Assembly (NCBI RefSeq): GCF_011762225.1
Contig: NZ_JAASQI010000006.1
Span: 250,271 to 314,270, forward strand
Reading direction: 5' to 3'
Length of the DNA: 64,000 nucleotides
Source: Pseudochelatococcus lubricantis
GTDB lineage: Bacteria; Pseudomonadota; Alphaproteobacteria; Rhizobiales; Beijerinckiaceae
Part shown: piece by piece, positions 33,282 through 43,063 of the stretch
How positions within the stretch are numbered: the stretch's first letter is position 1
Layout of the letters: each line of letters opens with the position of its first letter
Made by a program: the position numbers and the translations under genes
The notes under the pieces: model-generated
What the model saw: the letters and a program-made list of their open reading frames with translations, nothing else
What the model was told of the DNA's origin: nothing
Database searches by the model: none

Positions 33282-34544
33282 ATGACAGACATAGCCGATC
33301 CGCAACCTGCCTCCGGTAACGAGAATCCGGCGGCGCGCCAGCGCCCGTCCGCGCCGCAGCGACCGCACCGTATCGATAGCGACGCGGAAGCCATCGCCGC
33401 CGCGCGCGGGCTTGCAGGGCAGTTCGCGGCGGGGGCCGCCGCGCGCGATCGGGAGCGGCTGCTGCCGTGGGCGGAAATCGAGGCCTTCACCGCGAGCGGA
33501 CTTGGCGGCATCACGGTGCCGCGCGAATACGGCGGTGCCGATGTATCCTATGCCACGCTGGCGGAGGTGTTCGAGATCCTGTGCGCGGCCGACTCGTCGG
33601 CGGGCCAGGTTCCGCAGAATCATTTCGGCGTGCTGGCCCTGCTGCGCGACGCGGGGTCGCCGGAGCAGAAGCGGCGCTTCTACGGCGACGTGCTGAATGG
33701 CTACCGCATCGGCAACGCGGGGCCGGAACTCGGCCGCCGGCCCATCACACACTCCGGCACGCGCCTGCGCGGCACGCCGGAAGGATTGCGTCTCACCGGG
33801 CATCGCTTCTATTCGACGGGCGCCATCTTCGCGCACTGGATTCCGACGCGCGCCTTCGACGACGAGGAGCGGCCCGTACAGGTGTGGGTGCCGTATGACG
33901 CGAAAGGGGTGCGGGTGATCGACGACTGGGCGTCGTTCGGCCAGCGAACCACCGCGAGCGGCTCCGTCGTGTTCGACGACGTCGCCATCGACGATCCCGG
34001 GCAGATCATTCCGGTCTGGTCGTTCACCGGGCAGCCGGGGCTTGCCGGGCCGGTGTCGCAGCTCATCCAGGCGGCCATCGATTCCGGCATCGCAGCCGGC
34101 GCCATCGATGAAGCCATCGCCTTCGTGCGCGACCACGCGCGCCCGTGGACGGATGCAGGCGTGGAACGCGCGTCCGACGACCTCTACATCATTCACGATG
34201 TCGGCCGCCTGAAGATCGACCTGCACGCGGCGCAGGCGGTGCTGCGCAAGGCGGGCCGGGTGCTCGACGAGGTGGCGCGCGCGCCGGTGACGGCCGAGTC
34301 GAGCGCGCGCGCCTCCGTCGCCGTGGCGCAGGCGAAGATCCTGACCACCGAAATCGCCCTTGCGGCCAGCGAGAAGCTGCACGAACTCGCCGGCTCCGCC
34401 TCCACGCGCGCCGTGCACAATCTGGACCGCTACTGGCGCAACGCCCGCGTGCACACGCTGCACGATCCGGTGCGATGGAAATACCACCTGCTCGGCAACT
34501 ACGTGCTGAACGGCGTGCTGCCCGCGCGCCATCAGTGGAACTGA
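33282..34544 (+). CDS. SfnB-family sulfur acquisition oxidoreductase (copy 1)
   Basis: A 420-residue acyl-CoA-dehydrogenase-fold enzyme. Diagnostic SfnB features are GITVPREYGGADVSYATLAEVF (core GITVPREYGGADVS), GQVPQNHFG and the C-terminal HDPVRWKYHLLGNYVLNGVLPARH (core DPVRWKYHLLGNYVLNG). SfnB proteins are induced under sulfate limitation and accompany sulfone and sulfonate monooxygenases; the exact reaction is not established for most. Start 33282 is favoured by a GGAAAAG element; an upstream frame to 33201 adds residues that look like leader DNA. It is 11 bp upstream of its paralogue. Confidence 0.88.
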   Translation: MTDIADPQPASGNENPAARQRPSAPQRPHRIDSDAEAIAAARGLAGQFAAGAAARDRERLLPWAEIEAFTASGLGGITVPREYGGADVSYATLAEVFEILCAADSSAGQVPQNHFGVLALLRDAGSPEQKRRFYGDVLNGYRIGNAGPELGRRPITHSGTRLRGTPEGLRLTGHRFYSTGAIFAHWIPTRAFDDEERPVQVWVPYDAKGVRVIDDWASFGQRTTASGSVVFDDVAIDDPGQIIPVWSFTGQPGLAGPVSQLIQAAIDSGIAAGAIDEAIAFVRDHARPWTDAGVERASDDLYIIHDVGRLKIDLHAAQAVLRKAGRVLDEVARAPVTAESSARASVAVAQAKILTTEIALAASEKLHELAGSASTRAVHNLDRYWRNARVHTLHDPVRWKYHLLGNYVLNGVLPARHQWN

Positions 34545-34555
34545 GAGGGATTGCC

Positions 34556-35782
34556 ATGAGTATCGCTGCCCTTTCCCCGGCGCCTGCGCCCGCCGTGCGC
34601 CCGGCTGTCATCCGCGACGACGCGCAGGCGCTCGACGTGGCGCGCACATTCGCCGACGCCTTCACGCGCGATGCCTCCCTGCGCGACCGCGACCGCCTGC
34701 TGCCATGGGACATCCTGCCCGAGTATACCGCCAGCGGCCTGTGGGGCATCACGGTGCCGAGGGAATATGGCGGGCCGGGCGTTTCTACGGTGACGCTGGC
34801 AAAAACCGTCGCCACGCTGGCGAGCGGCGACGGTTCGCTGGCGCAGATTCCGCAGAACCACTACTATGCGCTGGAGGTGCTGCGCATCGGCGGCACGGCG
34901 GAACAGCAGGCGTTCTTCAACGGGCGCGTGCTGGCTGGCGAGCGCTTCGGCAATGCGCTGGCGGAAATCGGTGCGCGCGACTTCAAACGCCGCACGCGAC
35001 TGGTGCGCGACCCCGCCGGCTGGTATGTGGACGGCCGCAAATTCTACTGCACCGGCGCGATCTTCGCCCATTGGATCCCGACGCTGACCGTGGCGCAGGA
35101 GGATGGCCGGGAGGTCACCTATCTCGTCTTCGTGCCCCGCACGGCCGAGGGCGTGACCATCGTCGACGACTGGGACGGCTTCGGCCAGCGCGTCACGGGC
35201 AGCGGCTCGGTCGTCTTCGAGCGCGTGGCGGTGAAGCCCGAATGGGTGGTGCCGTTTCTCGCCTCCTTTGAGCGGCCGACGACGATCGGCCCCTTCGCCC
35301 AGATCCTGCACGCGGCCATCGATCTCGGCATCGGCTGGGGCGCGTATCGCGAGATGCTGCCCTTCATTCGCGAGCGTTCCCGCCCCTGGATCGACGCGAA
35401 GGTGGAGCGCGCCGCGGACGATCCGCTGCTGCTGGAACGGCTCGGCGATGTCTGGCTGAGGCTGACGGCGGCCGAGGCGTTGCTGGAGCGGGCGGGCGAG
35501 GCGGTCGATGCCGCGCAGGGGGCGCCGGACGAGGACAGCGTGGCGCGCGCCTCCGTCGCCGTGGCGGAAGCACGGGTGCTCACCACCACCGCCGGACTTC
35601 TTGCCGCCAACAGGCTGTTCGAACTGACGGGCACCTCCGCCACCTTCGCGCAGGACAACCTCGACCGCTACTGGCGCAACGTCCGCACCCATACCCTGCA
35701 CGATCCGGTGCGGTGGAAGTATCACGCGGTCGGCAACTTCTACCTGAACGGCAAACGCCCGCCGCGCCACGGAGCCCTGTGA
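34556..35782 (+). CDS. SfnB-family sulfur acquisition oxidoreductase (copy 2)
   Basis: A 408-residue paralogue of the preceding gene, with the same LLPW, GITVPREYGGPGVS, AQIPQNHYYALEVL, FYCTGAIFAHWIPT and DPVRWKYHAVGNFYLNG blocks. GAGAGGG precedes the ATG. Its TGA overlaps the ATG of the DszA-like gene (TGATG), so the two are translationally coupled. Two non-identical copies in tandem may form a hetero-oligomer or act on different substrates. Confidence 0.88.
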   Translation: MSIAALSPAPAPAVRPAVIRDDAQALDVARTFADAFTRDASLRDRDRLLPWDILPEYTASGLWGITVPREYGGPGVSTVTLAKTVATLASGDGSLAQIPQNHYYALEVLRIGGTAEQQAFFNGRVLAGERFGNALAEIGARDFKRRTRLVRDPAGWYVDGRKFYCTGAIFAHWIPTLTVAQEDGREVTYLVFVPRTAEGVTIVDDWDGFGQRVTGSGSVVFERVAVKPEWVVPFLASFERPTTIGPFAQILHAAIDLGIGWGAYREMLPFIRERSRPWIDAKVERAADDPLLLERLGDVWLRLTAAEALLERAGEAVDAAQGAPDEDSVARASVAVAEARVLTTTAGLLAANRLFELTGTSATFAQDNLDRYWRNVRTHTLHDPVRWKYHAVGNFYLNGKRPPRHGAL

Positions 35783-37182
35783 TGACGGTGAAAAAGCAAA
35801 TCCTGCTCAATGCCTTCAACATGAACTGCGTCGGGCACATCAACCACGGCTTGTGGACGCACCCGCGCGATACCTCGGCCGACTACAAGACCCTCGGCTA
35901 TTGGACGTCGCTCGCCCGGACGCTGGAGCGGGGGCTGTTCGACGGCATCTTCATCGCCGATATCACAGGCGTCTACGACATCTACCAGGGCGGCATCGAT
36001 CTGACGGCACGGGAGGCGATCCAGTTGCCGGTCAACGACCCGACGGTGCTGGTCTCCGGCATGGCGGCGGTGACGGAACACCTCGGCTTCGGCATTACCG
36101 TCAACGTCAATACGGAGCACCCCTACACCTTTGCCCGCCGTTTCTCGACGCTCGATCATCTCACGGGCGGGCGCGTCGGCTGGAACATCGTCACCGGCTA
36201 TCTCGACAGCGCTGCCCGCGCCGTGGGGCAGGAGGCGCTGACCGAGCACGACACACGCTACGACCGGGCGGACGAGTATCTGGATCTGCTCTACAAGCTG
36301 TGGGAGGGAAGCTGGGCGGACGATGCCGTGCACCGCGACCGGGCAGCGCGCGTCTTCACCGATCCCGCGAAGGTGCGGCCCGTTGCCCACGACGGCCGCT
36401 TCTACAGGTCGCACGGCTATCACCTGAGCGAGCCCTCCGTCCAGCGCACACCGGTGTTGTATCAGGCCGGGACGTCCGGACGCGGCAAGCAGTTCGCCGC
36501 GCGCCACGCCGAATGCGTGTTCATCTCCGCGCCCAACACGACGGTGGCGCGCGAGACCGCCCGCAGCTTGCGGGAACTTGCAGTGGCGTACGGCAGAAAG
36601 CCGGATGACATCAAGATATTCGTCGGTATCGCCGTGGTGCCCGACCGCAGCAGCGCGGCGGCGCGGGAGAAGCTGGCGGACTATGTGCGCCATGCCAATC
36701 CCGAGGCGGGCCTCGCGCATTTCGCGGCGAGCACCGGCATCGACTTTTCCCGTTACGATCCCGATGAGCCGGTCGCCTACGGGCCGTCGAATGCCATTCA
36801 GTCTGCGACGCAACTGGCGCGGAAGCGCGGCTGGACGCGGCGGCAGCTTCTTGGCCAACTGGGGCTTGGCGGGCGCCATCCGGTGATCGTCGGCGACGCC
36901 GTCACCGTTGCCGACGAACTCGCGCGCTGGATCGACGAGGGCGAGATCGATGGCTTCAACCTCTCGCGCGTCGTCACGCCCGAGACCTATGAAGACTTCA
37001 TCGACATCGTGGTGCCGGAACTGCAGGAGCGCGGCCTCTACAAGACGGCCTACGCGGAAGGCTCGCTGCGCAACCGGATTTTCGGCGAGGGCAACAGGCT
37101 GCCCGCGCGCCATGCCGCCGGCGCCTATCGTTTCAACGCCTATCGCCTTCCTTCGGCGGAAGCTTCGGGAGCATCATCATGA
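35782..37182 (+). CDS. DszA/NtaA-like FMNH2-dependent monooxygenase
   Basis: A 466-residue luciferase-like enzyme of the NtaA/SnaA/DszA family. Typical segments are [17 protein letters not shown] (about 40), [35 protein letters not shown] (core [16 protein letters not shown]), [20 protein letters not shown] and [18 protein letters not shown] near the end. DszA opens the ring of a sulfone to a sulfinate; others oxidise nitrilotriacetate or pristinamycin. GGAG precedes the ATG at 35782. With DszC- and DszB-like genes 5 kb upstream, the window holds all three activities of a 4S-like route, though they are not in one operon. Confidence 0.86.
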   Translation: MTVKKQILLNAFNMNCVGHINHGLWTHPRDTSADYKTLGYWTSLARTLERGLFDGIFIADITGVYDIYQGGIDLTAREAIQLPVNDPTVLVSGMAAVTEHLGFGITVNVNTEHPYTFARRFSTLDHLTGGRVGWNIVTGYLDSAARAVGQEALTEHDTRYDRADEYLDLLYKLWEGSWADDAVHRDRAARVFTDPAKVRPVAHDGRFYRSHGYHLSEPSVQRTPVLYQAGTSGRGKQFAARHAECVFISAPNTTVARETARSLRELAVAYGRKPDDIKIFVGIAVVPDRSSAAAREKLADYVRHANPEAGLAHFAASTGIDFSRYDPDEPVAYGPSNAIQSATQLARKRGWTRRQLLGQLGLGGRHPVIVGDAVTVADELARWIDEGEIDGFNLSRVVTPETYEDFIDIVVPELQERGLYKTAYAEGSLRNRIFGEGNRLPARHAAGAYRFNAYRLPSAEASGASS

Positions 37183-38321
37183 GTCTTGAAATTTTCTGGT
37201 TCCTGCCGACCTCCGGCGACACCCGCTATCTCGGCAAGTCCGACTTCGGCCGCAAGCCGACCAACGCCTATCTGCGGCAGATCGCCGTCACCGCCGAGAA
37301 CCTCGGCTACGACGGACTGCTCATCCCCACCGGATCGAGCTGCCTCGACCCGTGGGTGACGGCATCGAGCCTGGTGCCTGTGACCAGCCGCATCAAGCTG
37401 CTGGTGGCGCTACGCACCTCGCTGAGCGGCCCCACCGCCTCCGCCCGGCAGGCGGCGGCGCTCGACGAGGCGCTGGGCGGCCGCCTGCTGCTCAACGTGG
37501 TACCGGGCGGCGACGCCAAGGAACTCGCGGCCGACGGCGTGTTCTACGATCACGACACGCGCTACGAGGCGGCCGACGAGTTCCTCGGCGTCTGGCGGCG
37601 GCTGTTGCAGGGCGAGACGGTCGATTTCGCCGGCGATCACATCAAGGTCGAGGGCGCGCGCAATTTCCACCCGGCGGTGCAGCAGCCCTATCCGCCGCTC
37701 TATTTCGGCGGCTCGTCGCCCGCCGCTCACGAACTCGCGGCCAGGCATGTCGACGCCTATCTGACGTGGGGCGAACCGCCGGCGGCGGTGGCGGAGAAGA
37801 TCGCCGACGTGCGCCGGCGCGCCGAAAAGTACGGGCGGACGGTACGTTTCGGCGTGCGGCTGCACGTCATCGTGCGCGAGACCGCCGCGGAGGCGTGGGC
37901 GGATGCCGACCGTCTCATCAGCAAGCTCACGGACGAGGACATCCGCCTCGCGCAGGAGAACTATTCCCGCATGGATTCGGAAGGGCAGAGGCGGATGGCC
38001 GCCCTGCACAGCGGGCGGCGCGACAGGCTGGAAGTGAGCCCGAATCTGTGGGCGGGCGTCGGCCTCGTGCGCGGGGGGGCGGGCACGGCGCTGGTGGGCG
38101 ACGGGCAGACCGTCGTCGAGCGGCTCAAGGAGTATGCCGATCTCGGCGTCGACACCTTCGTGCTCTCCGGCTATCCGCATCTGGAGGAAGCGATCCGCTT
38201 CGCCGAACTCGCTTTCCCCTACCTGCCCGGCAAGCAGCCCGTGACGGTCCGCGATCAGGCGCTGACCGGCGGGGCCTTCGATATCCGCGCGAGCGAGCCG
38301 AAGCAGAGGGCGTCGGCATGA
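37179..38321 (+). CDS. ssuD: Alkanesulfonate monooxygenase, FMNH2-dependent
   Basis: A 380-residue cytoplasmic enzyme that converts alkanesulfonates to aldehyde and sulfite with FMNH2 and oxygen. It follows E. coli SsuD almost block by block: [26 protein letters not shown] with the active-region Cys at 55, [53 protein letters not shown] with Arg and His, and [20 protein letters not shown]. It overlaps both neighbouring genes by 4 bp. No SsuE flavin reductase gene lies nearby. Confidence 0.95.
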   Translation: MSLEIFWFLPTSGDTRYLGKSDFGRKPTNAYLRQIAVTAENLGYDGLLIPTGSSCLDPWVTASSLVPVTSRIKLLVALRTSLSGPTASARQAAALDEALGGRLLLNVVPGGDAKELAADGVFYDHDTRYEAADEFLGVWRRLLQGETVDFAGDHIKVEGARNFHPAVQQPYPPLYFGGSSPAAHELAARHVDAYLTWGEPPAAVAEKIADVRRRAEKYGRTVRFGVRLHVIVRETAAEAWADADRLISKLTDEDIRLAQENYSRMDSEGQRRMAALHSGRRDRLEVSPNLWAGVGLVRGGAGTALVGDGQTVVERLKEYADLGVDTFVLSGYPHLEEAIRFAELAFPYLPGKQPVTVRDQALTGGAFDIRASEPKQRASA

Positions 38322-39178
38322 GCGCGTCGCATCCCGTCATCGATATGCGCTGCCGGCCGGCCTACCTGCACGACTTCTTCGGCGCGACCCCCGGCACCGC
38401 CGCCTACGAGACAGCCCGCTGGCTGAACCGGCGGGTCGGCACGCGCGGCGACGATTCTCACTTCGTCCGCTCGCGCACGCCCGAAGGCTTCCTCGCGGAG
38501 GTGCGGGAGGCCGGGCTCGCGAAGGCCGTCGTGGTGGGGCGGCATACGCCGGCGCAACATTTGCCCAACGACCGCATCCACGCGATCGTCTCGGGCGGCG
38601 ACGAACTCATCGGCATCGGCGCCGTCGATCCGGTGCTGCAGGGCGAGCGCGGCGCGCTGGAGGAGGCTGAGCGCGCGGTGAAGGTGCTCGGGCTCGCGGG
38701 CATCGACCTCGAACCCGGTTTCGGCGAGCCGCCGCGCCATCCCGACGATCCGGTCTATTTCCCGGTCTATGAGCTTGCCGCCCATCTCGGCGTACCGGTC
38801 TTCCTGATGAGCGGCCCGACAACGCCGGACCCGCGCTACAACGATCCCTCGCCGCTCGCCCGCGTGGCGCAGGCGTTTCCATCGCTGCCCATCGTCGTCT
38901 ATCACGGCTACTGGCCCAACGTGCAGCAGGCGATCGGCGTCGCCTTCCGCTACGACAACGTGCATCTCGTGCCGGACATGTATCTGTTCCAGCCCGGCAC
39001 GCAGGCTTATGTCGAGGCGGCCAACAGCTTTCTGGCGGACCAGTTCCTGTTCGGGTCGTCCTATCCCTTCCGGCCGATCCGCCAGACCGTCGATGACTTC
39101 CTTGCCCTCGGCTTCCGGGAGGGGGTCGTCGAGAAGCTGCTCTACGGCAACGCCGCGCGCCTCCTCAAGGTCGGCTGA
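38318..39178 (+). CDS. Amidohydrolase-fold protein lacking usual metal ligands
   Basis: A 286-residue Amidohydro_2-type TIM barrel. The first strand reads [11 protein letters not shown] where active relatives have D-x-H-x-H, so both His are replaced by Cys/Arg positions; the later FxHP site reads FLMSGPT, and the GTDWP aspartate is replaced in FGSSYPF. One His remains in VYHGYWPN. The protein may be a metal-independent lyase, a binding partner or an inactive paralogue of the enzyme at 20272. It ends an overlapped operon with SsuD, DszA-like and SfnB-like genes. Confidence 0.8.
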   Translation: MSASHPVIDMRCRPAYLHDFFGATPGTAAYETARWLNRRVGTRGDDSHFVRSRTPEGFLAEVREAGLAKAVVVGRHTPAQHLPNDRIHAIVSGGDELIGIGAVDPVLQGERGALEEAERAVKVLGLAGIDLEPGFGEPPRHPDDPVYFPVYELAAHLGVPVFLMSGPTTPDPRYNDPSPLARVAQAFPSLPIVVYHGYWPNVQQAIGVAFRYDNVHLVPDMYLFQPGTQAYVEAANSFLADQFLFGSSYPFRPIRQTVDDFLALGFREGVVEKLLYGNAARLLKVG

Positions 39179-39186
39179 AGCGAGAA

Positions 39187-39209
39187 GCCGCGCGGCGGCC
39201 CCGCGCGGC
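39187..39209. terminator. Hairpin between convergent operons
   Basis: GCCGCGCGG, loop CGGCC, CCGCGCGGC is a perfect 9-bp stem in the 50-bp gap between the amidohydrolase-fold gene and tauC-like gene, which converge here. Confidence 0.6.
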
Positions 39210-39228
39210 ACCCTTCGTTCCTCAAGCG

Positions 39229-40056
39229 CTATAGCCTGCCACGCCAGGGAACGAATATCTTCTCCAGCACACGGACCACGGCTTCGAGCAGGAAGGCCAC
39301 GGCGGCGATGACGAGGATGCCCATGATGACGACATCCGTCACCAGAAACTGGGCGGCGGACTGGATCATGAAGCCGAGACCGCGTGTCGCGGCCACGAGT
39401 TCGGCGGCGACAAGCGTCGTCCAGCCCGCGCCGAGCGCGATGCGGATGCCGGTGACGATCTCGGGCAGGGCGCTGGGGAAGATGACATAGCGCAGCAATT
39501 GCGCGCGCGTGGCCCCCAGCGACCGCGCCGCGTCCAGCCTGTCCGGCGCGACGGAGCGGACGCCCGCCGCCGTGGACAGGGCGATGGGTGCCAGCATGGC
39601 GACGCCGATGACCAGCACCTTCGACACTTCGCCGATGCCGAACCAGATGATGACGAGCGGCAGATAGGCGAGCGGCGGAATGGGCCGCAGCAGCTCCAGC
39701 AGCGGATCGAGTATTCCCCGGCCGACGGGGCTGAGCGCGATGGCGAAGCCGACGGGAATGGCGATCGCCGCCGAGAAGAACAGCGCCGCGAACACTCGCG
39801 CAAGGCTTGCGCCGAGATGTTCCAGCAGCGTTGAATCGACGTAGCCTTCGGTAAGAACGGCGATGAAACGCTCGAACACCGCTGCCGGAGGGGGCAGAAA
39901 CAGCGGCGCGATCATGCCGCTCGCCGTCACCGCCCACCAGATGGCGAGCAGGACGAGCAGTGTAGCGGCGGACAGATGGGCCACCCTGAGACGCCGCCCG
40001 CCGGCCGGCGCTCCCGCCGTCACATCCGGTTCGAGATAATCGGTCGCCGAACTCAT
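39229..40056 (-). CDS. tauC: Taurine/sulfonate ABC importer permease
   Basis: A 275-residue permease of the SsuC/TauC class. It has an N-terminal cytoplasmic stretch, a hydrophobic helix LLVLLAIWWAVTASGMI, the RPIPPLAYLPLVIIWFGIGEVSK core (IPPLAYLPLVIIWFGIG) and the contact loop AARSLGATRAQLLRYVIFPSALP. It overlaps the ATPase gene by 4 bp and is last in the tauABC operon. Assignment to taurine rather than other sulfonates rests mainly on the strongly TauA-like binding protein. Confidence 0.9.
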   Translation of the reverse strand: MSSATDYLEPDVTAGAPAGGRRLRVAHLSAATLLVLLAIWWAVTASGMIAPLFLPPPAAVFERFIAVLTEGYVDSTLLEHLGASLARVFAALFFSAAIAIPVGFAIALSPVGRGILDPLLELLRPIPPLAYLPLVIIWFGIGEVSKVLVIGVAMLAPIALSTAAGVRSVAPDRLDAARSLGATRAQLLRYVIFPSALPEIVTGIRIALGAGWTTLVAAELVAATRGLGFMIQSAAQFLVTDVVIMGILVIAAVAFLLEAVVRVLEKIFVPWRGRL

Positions 40057-40826
40057 GCGGCTGCCTCCCGCGTGAAGACAAGGTCCAGAACCCGCTCGCG
40101 CAGGTCGACGAAAGCAGGGTCGCTGCGCACGGACCGCAGGGTTTCCCCGCGGGCGAGGCGTGTGCCGAAATCGATGCCGAATTCCTGCGCCACACGCCCG
40201 GGCCGCGCGGCCAGCACGACGAGCCGGGTGCCGAGCAGCAGCGCTTCCTCGACATCGTGGGTGATGAACAGGATGCCGGGACCGAGCCGCTGCCAGAGGT
40301 CCAGCACGACCTCATGCATCTGCGCGCGGGTGAGGGCGTCGAGCGCGCCGAAAGGCTCGTCCATCAGCAGGAAATGCGGCTCCGCCATCAGCGCCCGGGC
40401 AAGGCCGACACGCTGGCGCTGCCCGCCGGACAGCTCCCATATCTTGCGACGTTCGAAGCCGGCAAGGCCGAGGCGCGCCAGGACAGCCTGGGCCCGCGGC
40501 CGGTATTCGCGTGCCGGAACCCCGCGCAGCTTCAGGGAAAGGGCGGTATTCTCAAGGGCGTCGAACCATGGCAGCAGCGCGTCATCCTGAAAGACGACGC
40601 CCCTGTCCGCACCCGGGCCGGTGATCTGTTCGCCGTTGACCAGCACCTGCCCGCCGGTCGGCTGCAGGAACCCCGCCGCCAGTTTCAGCAGCGTCGTCTT
40701 GCCCGATCCCGACGGACCGAGCACGGTGACGAAATCCCGCGCACCGAAAGTGAGGGACAGGTTCGCGATCACCGGCGGCGCGTTGCCGTAGCGGACGCTC
40801 ACGTCCTGAAGCGACAGCCGTGACAT
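40053..40826 (-). CDS. tauB: Taurine/sulfonate ABC importer ATPase
   Basis: A 257-residue ATPase with GPSGSGKTT (about 38), the VVFQDDALLPWFDALEN Q-loop, [16 protein letters not shown] and LLMDEPFGALDALTR, then ITHDVEEALLLG, all typical of TauB/SsuB. GGGAGAG precedes the ATG at 40826. A longer frame upstream adds an Arg-rich stretch that looks untranslated. It couples to the permease by ATGA overlap. Confidence 0.92.
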   Translation of the reverse strand: MSRLSLQDVSVRYGNAPPVIANLSLTFGARDFVTVLGPSGSGKTTLLKLAAGFLQPTGGQVLVNGEQITGPGADRGVVFQDDALLPWFDALENTALSLKLRGVPAREYRPRAQAVLARLGLAGFERRKIWELSGGQRQRVGLARALMAEPHFLLMDEPFGALDALTRAQMHEVVLDLWQRLGPGILFITHDVEEALLLGTRLVVLAARPGRVAQEFGIDFGTRLARGETLRSVRSDPAFVDLRERVLDLVFTREAAA

Positions 40827-40925
40827 GGTTCTCTCCCTCGAAATGCGGTCCGGCGACAGGATGCGCGATCCCCGGGCGGCGGTGCGCCCGGGGACCACGG
40901 AAGACGGTCCGCGATGCGCGCCGCG

Positions 40926-41942
40926 TTACGAGCCCGCCGCCTCTTTCACGAAGCGGTTCGTGATGTAGGGCGTGTAATCGGGCAGGGCGGCAGGTATCTT
41001 GTTCTGCTCCTTCAGGAAGCGGGCGGTGTCGGCTATCGCCTTGGCGAGCCCGCCGCCGAGCAGCTCGGCGGAGGCCTGCTCCTCCAGCGTGGGCAGTTCA
41101 TTGCCCGCGAGGATGCCGGGCACGTCCTCCGCCTTGCCGCCGGTGAGGCGGGCGATGTCCTGCACCTCCTTAGAGGAAGCGGTCCACGCCGCCGGATTCT
41201 TGCGGTAGGCGGCATGGGCCTCGCCCGTGAGCTTCACGAACTGCTTCACGGCCTCGGGATGCTTCTCGATGAAATCGTTGCGGGCGATCCAGGCGTCGAA
41301 GGTCGGCGCCCCCCATTCCCCCACCTGCCTGGAGGAGGCGAGCACGGTGCCGCTGGCCTTCGCCCTGCCGAGCGCCGGATCCCAGACGTAGGTGGCGTCG
41401 ATGTCGCCGCGCTCCCAGGCGGCGATGATTTCCGGCGGGCGCAGGTTGAGGATCTGCACCTGCTTCGGGTCGATGTTCCAGTGCTTCAGCGCCGCCAGCA
41501 GGCTGTAATGGCCCGTGGAGACGAAGGGCACGGCGATCTTCTTGCCGACGAGGTCTTTCGGCTCCTTGATGCCCGACTTGTCGGAGACGACGAGTGCTTC
41601 CGCATCGCCGAGCAGGCCGGAGATGAAGATGGTCTGGAACGGCACCTTGCTGGACGCAGCCGCCGTCAGCGGGCTCGAACCCACGAGACCGATCTGCACG
41701 TCGCCCGAGGCGATGGCGGCAATCACGTCCGCGCCGGCGTCGAACTTGCGCCACTCGACAGGCAGGCCGACCGCCTTCTCGTAAAGCCCCTCCGCTTGCG
41801 GAACCTTCGCGAGGTCCACGGTCGTCTGATAGCCGATCACGAGCTTGTCGGCGGCGAACGAAACGCCCGTGGAAGCGGCCAACGAGAAGGCAGCCGCCGT
41901 TGCAAGCAGAATACGCCGGGAAACAGCCATTGGAACCCCCAT
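40926..41942 (-). CDS. tauA: Taurine-binding periplasmic protein
   Basis: A 338-residue receptor. After an Ala-rich signal peptide ending near SFAADK, the sequence follows E. coli TauA closely: VIGYQTTVDLAKVPQAEG (core YQTTVDLAKVPQAEG), WRKFDAGADVIAAIASGDVQIG, GKKIAVPFVSTGHYSLLAALKHW, PPEIIAAWERGDIDATYVWDP and QVGEWGAPTFD. The start at 41942 has AGGA at ideal spacing; 41930 is an alternative. It is the first gene of tauABC. No TauD dioxygenase is present, so imported taurine must be desulfonated by another route, perhaps SsuD-like enzymes next door. Confidence 0.93.
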   Translation of the reverse strand: MGVPMAVSRRILLATAAAFSLAASTGVSFAADKLVIGYQTTVDLAKVPQAEGLYEKAVGLPVEWRKFDAGADVIAAIASGDVQIGLVGSSPLTAAASSKVPFQTIFISGLLGDAEALVVSDKSGIKEPKDLVGKKIAVPFVSTGHYSLLAALKHWNIDPKQVQILNLRPPEIIAAWERGDIDATYVWDPALGRAKASGTVLASSRQVGEWGAPTFDAWIARNDFIEKHPEAVKQFVKLTGEAHAAYRKNPAAWTASSKEVQDIARLTGGKAEDVPGILAGNELPTLEEQASAELLGGGLAKAIADTARFLKEQNKIPAALPDYTPYITNRFVKEAAGS

Positions 41943-41965
41943 TACCAATCCTGAAACAATGAACG

Positions 41966-42010
41966 ATTTAGCGCACGGGAAACGGATAATGTCAATTAAT
42001 TCCATATAAA
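41966..42010 (-). promoter_or_regulatory. tauA promoter with upstream AT-rich box
   Basis: Minus strand: ATATGGAATTAAT runs directly into TTGACA (41995-41990); 18 bp further is CTAAAT (41971-41966). The AT-rich box abutting the -35 hexamer is the same arrangement as before other organosulfur genes and fits a CysB/Cbl-like activator. Confidence 0.6.
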
Positions 42011-42058
42011 ATGTCTAATTATAAAATCCACTGAAATATCATGATATTTACAATGAAT

Positions 42059-42084
42059 GAGCCCGGCAGCGAACCGCCGGGCTC
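42059..42084 (-). terminator. Terminator after metQ
   Basis: GAGCCCGGC, loop of eight, GCCGGGCTC is a perfect 9-bp stem 73 bp past the metQ stop codon and before the tauA promoter. Confidence 0.7.
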
Positions 42085-42156
42085 CTTTTCGCTCGGGAGA
42101 GACGCGCACGAGGCGCGGGGGAGGGCGGCCCCGGGACGAGGGCCGTCCATCTGGAA

Positions 42157-42954
42157 TCAGAACGCCGGGAGCTGACCGGGGAACTTGTCCCTGATGAGCT
42201 GGCGGATGGTGTCGTTCTGATAAGCGGCGACCAGCTTCTTGAACACCGGCTTGTCCTTGTCCACGGTACGCACGGCGATGAAGTTGGCGTAGGGGTTGTT
42301 CTTGTCGGATTCGATGGCGATCGAGTCCTTGCCCGGCGTCAGGCCGGCCTGCACGGCATAGTTGGTATTGATGGTCGAGGCGTCGGTGTCGTCGAGGCTG
42401 CGCGGCAACTGCGCGGCGTCGATCTCGCGGATCTTGAGGTTCTTCTTGTTCTCGGTGATGTCGAGAACGGTCGGCAGCAGGCCGACGCCGTCCTTCAGCT
42501 TGATGAGGCCGAGCGACTGCAGCAGCAGCAGCGAACGCCCGCCGTTGGAGGGATCGTTCTGGATGCCGATGACCGCGCCGTCCTTCAGCTCGTCGAGCGA
42601 TTTCACCTTTCTGGAATAGAGGCCGATCGGGGCGATGATGGTGTCGCCGACCGGGGTGATCTTGTAGCCCTTGGTCTTTATCTGGTTGTCGAGAAAGGGC
42701 TTGTGCTGGAAGGCGTTGGCGTCGAGATCGCCTGCGTCGAGCGCGGCGTTCGGCAGCAGGTAGTCGCTGAACACGACGACCTCGACGTCGAGCCCGTCCT
42801 TGGCGGCGATCTTCTTGACCTCTTCCCAGATGATCTCCGCGTCGCCCGCGGAGATGCCGACCTTGACCTTCTCCTGCGCCGCCGCCTGCTGGGTCAGCGC
42901 CGGGCTGGCAGCGAGCGCGAGGGCCGCGAGGGCCGAAAGAAACCAACGCTTCAT
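42157..42954 (-). CDS. metQ: Methionine-type ABC importer binding protein
   Basis: A 265-residue NlpA/MetQ-family receptor. The N-terminal signal MKRWFLSALAALALAASPAL ends near AAAQ without a lipobox Cys, so it looks soluble. Family segments are FSDYLLPNAALDAGDLDANAFQHKPFL (core AALDAGDLDANAFQH), PIGLYSRKVKSLDELKDGA, IGIQNDPSNGGRSLLLLQ and NTNYAVQAGLTPGKDSI. GGAG precedes the ATG. It is divergent from metN and metI, which must complete the importer. In a sulfur-starvation context it could carry methionine, its sulfoxide or S-alkyl-cysteine derivatives. Confidence 0.9.
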   Translation of the reverse strand: MKRWFLSALAALALAASPALTQQAAAQEKVKVGISAGDAEIIWEEVKKIAAKDGLDVEVVVFSDYLLPNAALDAGDLDANAFQHKPFLDNQIKTKGYKITPVGDTIIAPIGLYSRKVKSLDELKDGAVIGIQNDPSNGGRSLLLLQSLGLIKLKDGVGLLPTVLDITENKKNLKIREIDAAQLPRSLDDTDASTINTNYAVQAGLTPGKDSIAIESDKNNPYANFIAVRTVDKDKPVFKKLVAAYQNDTIRQLIRDKFPGQLPAF

Positions 42955-43063
42955 GACAGAAACTCCTGACAGGCCGGCGCATGCCACCCCGGCGGCGCCG
43001 CCCGATTCAAAATCCGCACGTGCCCGCCGCGATATGCGCACAGCAAGCATTGTTTCTATTGAT

